Origin: Lumbricus rubellus
Taxonomy: Eukaryota; Annelida; Clitellata; Crassiclitellata; Lumbricidae
DNA: 64,000 bases
Reading direction: 5' to 3'
NCBI GenBank assembly: GCA_945859605.1
Contig: OX243815.1
Location: 27,277,301-27,341,300 of the forward strand
Below the pieces are notes generated by a model. It was not told the DNA's origin and ran no database searches. It was given only the letters and a program-made list of their open reading frames with translations. Below, piece by piece: positions 54,901-64,000 of the stretch. Numbering within the stretch: the stretch's first letter is position 1; each line of letters opens with the position of its first letter. Both the position numbers and the translations under genes were made by a program.

Positions 54901-57900
54901 GGCGTGACTTCTAAGGCGCCGCCACAAAATCGTAATTAGTGGGACTGGATAACCAAGAGACCACTGTTTTTGAAGAGCAGCTCAGAAATTTTGTGGCCTC
55001 GCAAAGACGGCCTTGAAAAAGATAAATAATGCTGCAATCCTGACTGATTTTAATGCTATGTAATTCGAACGATGGACAGTTTTCTAGTGATTTTGGAGGT
55101 GTGGCGTGACTTCTAAAGCGCCGCCACAAAGTCGTGATTACTGTGACTGGATACCCAAGAGACCACTGCTTTTGAAGAGCTGCTCAGAAATTTTGTGGCC
55201 GCGCAAAATCGGCCTTGAATAAGATGGAGAATGCTGCAATCCTGGCTGATTTTAATGCTATGTAATTCGAACAATGGACGGTTTTCGAGTGATTTTGGAA
55301 GCTTGGCGTGACTTCTAACGCGCCGCCACAAAATCGTGATTACTGGAATTGGATACCCAAGAGACCACTGTTTTTGAGGAGCTGCTCAGAAATGTTGTGG
55401 CCGCGCAAAGTCGGCCTTAATTACGATGGAGAATGCTGCAATCCTGACTGATTTTAAAGCTTTGTAATTTGAGAAATGATCGTTTTCTAGTGATTATGGA
55501 GGTGTGGCGTGACTCCTAAAGCGCCGCCAAAAAAATCGTAATTAGTGGGACTGGATAACCAAGAGACCACTGTTTTTGAAGAGCAGCTCAGAAATGTTGT
55601 GGCCTCGCAAAGGCGGCCTTGAAAAAGATGAATAATGCTGCCATCTTGACTGATTTTAATGCTATGTAATTCGAACGATGGACGGTTTTCGAGTGATTTT
55701 GGAAGCTTGGCGTGACTTCTAACGCGCCGCCACAAAATCGAGATTACTGGGACTGGATACCCAAGAGACCACAGTTTTTGAGGAGCAGCTCAGAAATTGT
55801 GTGGCCGCGCAAAGTCGGCCTTGAAAAAGATGGAGAATGCTGCAGTCCTGGCTGATTTAATGCTATGTAATTCGAACGATGGACAGTTTTCTAGTGATTT
55901 TGGAGGTGTGGCGTGACTTCTAAAGCGCGGCCACAAAATCGTAATTAGTGGGACTGGATACCCAAGAGACCACTGTTTTTGAAGAGCAGCTCAGAAATTT
56001 TGTGGCCGCGCAAAGTCGGCCTTAATTACGATGGAGAATGCTGCAATCCTGACTGATTTTAATGCTTTGTAATTTGAGAAATGAGCGTTTTCGAGTGATT
56101 ATGGAGGTGTGGCGTGACTTCTAAGGCGCCGCCACAGTGGGACTGGATAACCAAGAGACCACTGTTTTTGAAGAGCAGCTCAGAAATTTTGTGGCCTCGC
56201 AAAGACGGCCTTGAAAAAGATGAATCATGCTGCAATCCTGACTGATTTTAATGCTATGTAATTCGAACGATGGACGGTTTTTGAGTGATTTTGGAAGCCT
56301 GGCGTGACTTCTAACGCGCCGCCACAAAATTTTGATTACTGGGACTGGATACCCAAGAGACCACTCTTTTTTAGGAGCTGCTCAGAAATTTTGTGGCCGC
56401 GCAAAGTCGGCCTTAAATACGATGGAGAATGCTGCAATCCTGACTGATTTTAATGCTATGTAATTCGAACGATGGACGGTTTTCGAGTGATTTTGGAAGC
56501 TTGGCGTGACTTCTAAAGCGCCGCCACAAAATCGGGATTACTGGGACTGAATACCCAAGAGACCACTGTTTTTGAGGAGCAGCTCAGAAATTTTGTGGCC
56601 GCGCAATGTCGGCCTTAAATAAGATGGAGAATGCTGCAACCCTGGCTGATTTTAATGCTATGTAATTCGAACGAATGCTGCAATCCTGGCTGATTTTAAT
56701 GCTATGTAATTCGAACAATGGACGGTTTTCGAGTGATTTTGGAAGCTTGGCGTGACTTCTAAGGCGCCGCCACAAAATCGTGATTACTGGAAATGGATAC
56801 CCAAGAGACCACTGTCTTTGAGGAGCAGTGCAGAACTTTTGTGGCCGCGCAAAGTCGGCCTTGAAAAAGATGGAGAATGCTGCAATCCTGACTGATTTTA
56901 ATGCTATGTAATTCGAACGATGGACTGTTTTCGAGTGATTTTGGACGCTTGGCGTGACTTCTAAAGCGCCGCCACAAAATCGTGATTACTGGGACTGGAT
57001 ACCCAGTAGACCACTGTTTTTGAAGAGCTTCTCATAAATTTTGTGGCCGCGCAAAATCGGCCTTGAAAAAGAAGGAGAATGCTGCAATCCTGGCTGATTT
57101 TAATGTTATGTAATTCGAACGATGGACAGTTTTCTAGTGATTTTGGAGGTGTGGCGTGACTTCTAATGCGTCGCCACAAAATCGTGATTACTGGGACTGG
57201 CTACCCAAGAGACCACTCTTTTTGAGGAGCTGCTCAGAAATTTTGTGGCCGCGCAAAGTCGGCCCTAAATACGATGGAGAATGCTGCAATCCTGACTGGT
57301 TTTATTGCTATGTAATTTGAGCAATGAAGGTTTTCTAGTGATTATGGAGGTGTGGCGTGACTTCTAAGGCGCCGCCACAAAATCGTGATTACTGGAACTG
57401 GATGCCCAAAAACCACTGTTCTTGAAGAGCTGCTCAGAAGTTTTGTGGCCGCGCAAAGACAGCGTTGAATAAGATGGAGATTGCTGCAATCCTGGCTGAT
57501 TTTAATGCTATCTAATTCGAACAATGGACGGTTTTCGAGTGATTTTGGAAGCTTGGCGTGACTTCTAACGCGCCGCCACAAAATCGTGATTACTGGAATT
57601 GGATACCCAAGAGACCACTGTTTTTGAGGAGCTGCTCAGAAATGTTGTGGCCGCGCAAAGTCGGCCTTAATTACGATGGAGAATGCTGCAATCCTGACTG
57701 ATTTTAAAGCTTTGTAATTTGAGAAATGAGCGTTTTCTAGTGATTATGGAGGTGTGGCGTGACTCCTAAAGCGCCGCCAAAAAAATCGTAATTAGTGGGA
57801 CTGGATAACCAAGAGACCACTGTTTTTGAAGAGCAGCTCAGAAATGTTGTGGCCTCGCAAAGGCGGCCTTGAAAAAGATGAATAATGCTGCCATCTTGAC

Positions 57901-60900
57901 TGATTTTAATGCTATGTAATTCGAACGATGGACGGTTTTCGAGTGATTTTGGAAGCTTGGCGTGACTTCTAACGCGCCGCCACAAAATCGAGATTACTGG
58001 GACTGGATACCCAAGAGACCACAGTTTTTGAGGAGCAGCTCAGAAATTGTGTGGCCGCGCAAAGTCGGCCTTGAAAAAGATGGAGAATGCTGCAGTCCTG
58101 GCTGATTTAATGCTATGTAATTCGAACGATGGACAGTTTTCTAGTGATTTTGGAGGTGTGGCGTGACTTCTAAAGCGCGGCCACGAAATCGTAATTAGTG
58201 GGACTGGATACCCAAGAGACCACTGTTTTTGAAGAGCAGCTCAGAAATTTTGTGGCCGCGCAAAGTCGGCCTTAATTACGATGGAGAATGCTGCAATCCT
58301 GACTGATTTTAATGCTTTGTAATTTGAGAAATGAGCGTTTTCGAGTGATTATGGAGGTGTGGCGTGACTTCTAAGGCGCCGCCACAGTGGGACTGGATAA
58401 CCAAGAGACCACTGTTTTTGAAGAGCAGCTCAGAAATTTTGTGGCCTCGCAAAGACGGCCTTGAAAAAGATGAATCATGCTGCAATCCTGACTGATTTTA
58501 ATGCTATGTAATTCGAACGATGGACGGTTTTTGAGTGATTTTGGAAGCTTGGCGTGACTTCTAACGCGCCGCCACAAAATTTTGATTACTGGAACTGGAT
58601 ACCCAAGAGACCACTCTTTTTTAGGAGCTGCTCAGAAATTTTGTGGCCGCGCAAAGTCGGCCTTAAATACGATGGAGAAAGCTGCAATCCTGACTGATTT
58701 TAATGCTATGTAATTCGAACGATGGACGGTTTTCGAGTGATTTTGGAAGCTTGGCGTGACTTCTAAAGCGCCGCCACAAAATCGGGATTACTGGGACTGA
58801 ATACCCAAGAGACCACTGTTTTTGAGGAGCAGCTCAGAAATTTTGTGGCCGCGCAATGTCGGCCTTAAATAAGATGGAGAATGCTGCAACCCTGGCTGAT
58901 TTCAATGCTATGTAATTCGAACGAATGCTGCAATCCTGGCTGATTTTAATGCTATGTAATTCGAACAATGGACGGTTTTCGAGTGATTTTGGAAGCTTGG
59001 CGTGACTTCTAAGGCGCCGCCCCAAAATCGTGATTACTGGAACTGGATACCCAAGAGACCACTGTCTTTGAGGAGCAGTGCAGAACTTTTGTGGCCGCGC
59101 AAAGTCGGCCTTGAAAAAGATGGAGAATGCTGCAATCCTGACTGATTTTAATGCTATGTAATTCGAACGATGGACTGTTTTCGAGTGATTTTGGACGCTT
59201 GGCGTGACTTCTAAAGCGCCGCCACAAAATCGTGATTACTGGGACTGGATACCCAGGAGACCACTGTTTTTGAAGAGCTTCTCATAAATTTTGTGGCCGC
59301 GCAAAATCGGCCTTGAAAAAGAAGGAGAATGCTGCAATCCTGGCTGATTTTAATGTTATGTAATTCGAACGATGGACAGTTTTCTAGTGATTTTGGAGGT
59401 GTGGCGTGACTTCTAATGCGTCGCCACAAAATCGTGATTACTGGGACTGGCTACCCAAGAGACCACTCTTTTTGAGGAGCTGCTCAGAAATTTTGTGGCC
59501 GCGCAAAGTCGGCCCTAAATACGATGGAGAATGCTGCAATCCTGACTGGTTTTATTGCTATGTAATTTGAGCAATGAAGGTTTTCTAGTGATTATGGAGG
59601 TGTGGCGTGACTGCTAAGGCGCCGCCACAAAATCGTGATTACTGGAACTGGATGCCCAAAAACCACTGTTCTTGAAGAGCTGCTCAGAAGTTTTGTGGCC
59701 GCGCAAAGACAGCGTTGAATAAGATGGAGAATGCTGCAATCCTGGCTGATTTTATTGCGATGTCTTTCGAACGATGGACGGTTTTCGAGTGATTTTGGAA
59801 ACTTGGCGTGACTTCTAAGGCGCCGCCACAAAATCGTGGTTACTGGGACTGGATACCCAAGAGACCACTGCTTTTGAAGAGCTGCTCAGAAATTTTGTGG
59901 CCTCGCAAAATCAGCCTTGAATAAGATGGAGAATGCTGCAATCCTGGCTGATTTTAATGCTATGTAATTCGAACAATGGACGGTTTTCGAGTGATTTTGG
60001 AAACTTGGCGTGACTTCTAAGGCGCCGCCACAAAATCATGATTACTGGGATTGGATACCCAAGAGACCACTGTTTTTGATGAGCTGCTCAAAAATTTTGT
60101 AGCCGCGCAAAGTCGGCCTTAATTACGATGGAGAATGCTGCAATCCTGACTGATTTTAATGCTTTGTAATTTGAGAAATGAGCGTTTTCTAGTGATTATG
60201 GAGGTGTGGCGTGACTTCTAAGGCGCCGCCACAAAATCGTAATTAGTGGGACTGGATAACCAAGAGACCACTGTTTTTGAAGAGCAGCTCAGAAATTTTG
60301 TGGCCTCGCAAAGACGGCCTTGAAAAAGATAAATAATGCTGCAATCCTGACTGATTTTAATGCTATGTAATTCGAACGATGGACAGTTTTCTAGTGATTT
60401 TGGAGGTGTGGCGTGACTTCTAACGCGCCGCCACAAAATCGTGATTACTGGAATTGGATACCCAAGAGACCACTGTTTTTGAGGAGCTGCTCAGAAATGT
60501 TGTGGCCGCGCAAAGTCGGCGTTAATTACGATGGAGAATGCTGCAATCCTGACTGATTTTAAAGCTTTGTAATTTGAGAAATGAGCGTTTTCTAGTGATT
60601 ATGGAGGTGTGGCGTGACTCCTAAAGCGCCGCCAAAAAAATCGTAATTAGTGGGACTGGATAACCAAGAGACCACTGTTTTTGAAGAGCAGCTCAGAAAT
60701 GTTGTGGCCTCGCAAAGGCGGCCTTGAAAAAGATGAATAATGCTGCCATCTTGACTGATTTTAATGCTATAGGTAATTCGAACGATGGACGGTTTTCGAG
60801 TGATTTTGGAAGCTTGGCGTGACTTCTAACGCGCCGCCACAAAATCGAGATTACTGGGACTGGATACCCAAGAGACCACAGTTTTTGAGGAGCAGCTCAG

Positions 60901-63900
60901 AAATTGTGTGGCCGCGCAAAGTCGGCCTTGAAAAAGATGGAGAATGCTGCAGTCCTGGCTGATTTAATGCTATGTAATTCGAACGATGGACAGTTTTCTA
61001 GTGATTTTGGAGGTGTGGCGTGACTTCTAAAGCGCGGCCACAAAATCGTAATTAGTGGGACTGGATACCCAAAAGACCACTGTTTTTTGAAGAGCAGCTC
61101 AGAAATTTTGTGGCCGCGCAAAGTCGGCCTTAATTACGATGGAGAATGCTGCAATCCTGACTGATTTTAATGCTTTGTAATTTGAGAAATGAGCGTTTTC
61201 GAGTGATTATGGAGGTGTGGCGTGACTTCTAAGGCGCCGCCACAGTGGGACTGGATAACCAAGAGACCACTGTTTTTGAAGAGCAGCTCAGAAATTTTGT
61301 GGCCTCGCAAAGACGGCCTTGAAAAAGATGAATCATGCTGCAATCCTGACTGATTTTAATGCTATATGTAATTCGAACGATGGACGGTTTTTGAGTGATT
61401 TTGGAAGCTTGGCGTGACTTCTAACGCGCCGCCACAAAATTTTGATTACTGGGACTGGATACCCAAGAGACCACTCTTTTTTAGGAGCTGCTCAGAAATT
61501 TTGTGGCCGCGCAAAGTCGGCCTTAAATACGATGGAGAATGCTGCAATCCTGACTGATTTTAATGCTATGTAATTCGAACGATGGACGGTTTTCGAGTGA
61601 TTTTGGAAGCTTGGCGTGACTTCTAAAGCGCCGCCACAAAATCGAGATTACTGGGACTGAATACCCAAGAGACCACTGTTTTTGAGGAGCAGCTCAGACA
61701 TTTTGTGGCCGAGCAATGTCGGCCTTAAATAAGATGGAGAATGCTGCAACCCTGGCTGATTTTAATGCTATGTAATTCGAACGAATGCTGCAATCCTGGC
61801 TGATTTTAATGCTATGTAATTCGAACAATGGACGGTTTTCGAGTGATTTTGGAAGCTTGGCGTGACTTCTAAGGCGCCGCCACAAAATCGTGATTACTGG
61901 AACTGGATACCCAAGAGACCACTGTCTTTGAGGAGCAGTGCAGAACTTTTGTGGCCGCGCAAAGTCGGCCTTGAAAAAGATGGAGAATGCTGCAATCCTG
62001 ACTGATTTTAATGCTATGTAATTCGAACGATGGACTGTTTTCGAGTGATTTTGGACGCTTGGCGTGACTTCTAAAGCGCCGCCACAAAATCGTGATTACT
62101 GGGACTGGATACCCAGGAGACCACTGTTTTTGAAGAGCTTCTCATAAAATTTGTGGCCGCGCAAAATCGGCCTTGAAAAAGAAGGAGAATGCTGCAATCC
62201 TGGCTGATTTTAATGTTATGTAATTCGAACGATGGACAGTTTTCTAGTGATTTTGGAGGTGTGGCGTGACTTCTAATGCGTCGCCACAAAATCGTGATTA
62301 CTGGGACTGGCTACCCAAGAGACCACTCTTTTTGAGGAGCTGCTCAGAAATTTTGTGGCCGCGCAAAGTCGGCCCTAAATACGATGGAGAATGCTGCAAT
62401 CCTGACTGGTTTTATTGCTATGTAATTTGAGCAATGAAGGTTTTCTAGTGATTATGGAGGTGTGGCGTGACTTCTAAGGCGCCGCCACAAAATCGTGATT
62501 ACTGGAACTGGATGCCCAAAAACCACTGTTCTTGGAGAGCTGCTCAGAAGTTTTGTGGCCGCGCAAAGACAGCGTTGAATAAGATGGAGATTGCTGCAAT
62601 CCTGGCTGATTTTATTGCGATGTCTTTCGAACGATGGACGGTTTTCGAGTGATTTTGGAAACTTGGCGTGACTTCTAAAGCGCCGCCACAAAATCGTGGT
62701 TACTGGGACTGGATACCCAAGAGACCACTGCTTTTGAAGAGCTGCTCAGAAATTTTGTGGCCTCGCAAAATCAGCCTTGAATAAGATGGAGAATGCTGCA
62801 ATCCTGGCTGATTTTAATGCTATGTAATTCGAACAATGGACGGTTTTCGAGTGATTTTGGAAACTTGGCGTGACTTCTAAGGCGCCGCCACAAAATCGTG
62901 ATTACTGGGATTGGATACCCAAGAGACCACTGTTTTTGATGAGCTGCTCAAAAATTTTGTAGCCGCGCAAAGTCGGCCTTAATTACGATGGAGAATGCTG
63001 CAATCCTGACTGATTTTAATGCTTTGTAATTTGAGAAATGAGCGTTTTCTAGTGATTATGGAGGTGTGGCGTGACTTCTAAGGCGCCGCCACAAAATCGT
63101 AATTAGTGGGACTGGATAACCAAGAGACCACTGTTTTTGAAGAGCAGCTCAGAAATTTTGTGGCCTCGCAAAGACGGCCTTGAAAAAGATAAATAATGCT
63201 GCAATCCTGACTGATTTTAATGCTATGTAATTCGAACGATGGACAGTTTTCTAGTGATTTTGGAGGTGTGGCGTGACTTCTAAAGCGCCGCCACAAAGTC
63301 GTGATTACTGTGACTGGATACCCAAGAGACCACTGCTTTTGAAGAGCTGCTCAGAAATTTTGTGGCCGCGCAAAATCGGCCTTGAATAAGATGGAGAATG
63401 CTGCAATCCTGGCTGATTTTAATGCTATGTAATTCGAACAATGGACGGTTTTCGAGTGATTTTGGAAGCTTGGCGTGACTTCTAACGCGCCGCCACAAAA
63501 TCGTGATTACTGGAATTGGATACCCAAGAGACCACTGTTTTTGAGGAGCTGCTCAGAAATGTTGTGGCCGCGCAAAGTCGGCCTTAATTACGATGGAGAA
63601 TGCTGCAATCCTGACTGATTTTAAAGCTTTGTAATTTGAGAAATGAGCGTTTTCTAGTGATTATGGAGGTGTGGCGTGACTCCTAAAGCGCCGCCAAAAA
63701 AATCGTAATTAGTGGGACTGGATAACCAAGAGACCACTGTTTTTGAAGAGCAGCTCAGAAATGTTGTGGCCTCGCAAAGGCGGCCTTGAAAAAGATGAAT
63801 AATGCTGCCATCTTGACTGATTTTAATGCTATGTAATTCGAACGATGGACGGTTTTCGAGTGATTTTGGAAGCTTGGCGTGACTTCTAAAGCGCCGCCAC

Positions 63901-64000
63901 AAAATCGGGATTACTGGGACTGAATACCCAAGAGACCACTGTTTTTGAGGAGCAGCTCAGAAATTTTGTGGCCGCGCAATGTCGGCCTTAAATAAGATGG
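42950..64000. repeat. 202-bp satellite array, about 104 units, open at the right edge
   Basis: Unit landmarks in order: GCGCCGCCACAAAATCGTGA, TACCCAAGAGACCACTG, AATTTTGTGGCCGCGCAAAG, GAATGCTGCAATCCTGACTG, ATGCTATGTAATTCGAAC, GATGGACGGTTTTCGAGTG, GCGTGACTTCTAA. The spacing of the GCGCCGCCAC landmark is 202 bases (for example 48957 to 49159). Units near 43-44 kb are the most diverged. Deleted and extended variants exist. Each unit carries an overlapping minus-strand frame of 63-120 residues beginning MWRR, which reflects the repeat rather than a gene. Confidence 0.97.

Noticed and set aside
43610..63902. Dozens of minus-strand frames of 63-120 residues starting MWRR or MFKL in the satellite
   Set aside because: They overlap from one unit to the next, the unit length (202) is not a multiple of three, and no promoter, splice or codon signal is visible. 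They arise because the repeat unit lacks stops in one frame. A dN/dS test over units would settle it.
42950..64000. CENP-B box in the satellite unit
   Set aside because: TTCGAACGATGGACGG looks similar, but it does not fit the TTCGNNNNANNCGGG core spacing.
42950..64000. CRISPR array
   Set aside because: Units are contiguous 202-bp satellites in a genome with introns; there are no short repeats with unique spacers and no cas genes.

Overview
The window is eukaryotic DNA, most likely from a marine invertebrate. The evidence is split genes with large AT-rich introns, tRNA-derived SINEs, LINE fragments, many small DNA transposons (MITEs), long microsatellites and a large satellite array. The species cannot be fixed from sequence alone. 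A receptor of the Gyc76C/natriuretic-peptide-receptor type and frequent TAGGCCTA palindromes would suit an echinoderm or another invertebrate deuterostome, but that is a weak inference.

Bases 1-11672 hold no exon that I can support. They contain MITEs with target-site duplications (348-615, 2073-2412, 5418-5802, 7950-9306, 9645-10427), SINE copies and microsatellites. From 11673 to 40351 one plus-strand gene is read: a membrane receptor guanylate cyclase, open at its 5' side. Twenty exons (3150 coding bases, 1050 codons including the stop) join in one unbroken frame. In order they encode the ligand-binding ectodomain, a cysteine-bearing juxtamembrane segment, one transmembrane helix, a kinase-homology domain (HGN in place of HRD), a dimerisation coiled coil, a complete class III cyclase domain with guanylate-specifying residues, and a 134-residue Gln/His-rich tail. 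One intron has a GC donor, and one donor is fused to a 10-bp minisatellite of about 740 bp. Several other introns carry long simple arrays close to splice sites. The introns also contain further MITEs, a LINE remnant, a piggyBac remnant and SINEs.

Bases 40352-42949 are the 3' flank, with SINE pieces and a small LINE reverse-transcriptase fragment. From about 42950 to the window end lies a tandem satellite with a 202-bp unit, about 104 copies. It is diverged at its left edge. Further right it is built from multi-kilobase blocks copied almost without change (offsets near 5746, 4952, 2250 and 2860 bp). Every unit carries a short hairpin and an overlapping minus-strand open frame that I judge non-coding.

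The window therefore holds one signalling gene, which would make cGMP at the plasma membrane after ligand binding, embedded in a dense collection of non-autonomous transposons and bordered by an actively rearranging satellite. I found no convincing previously undescribed multi-gene system. The most unusual items are the satellite block structure, the splice-site minisatellite with its open retained intron, the possible base pairing around the transmembrane exon, and the series of TA-flanked foldback elements.
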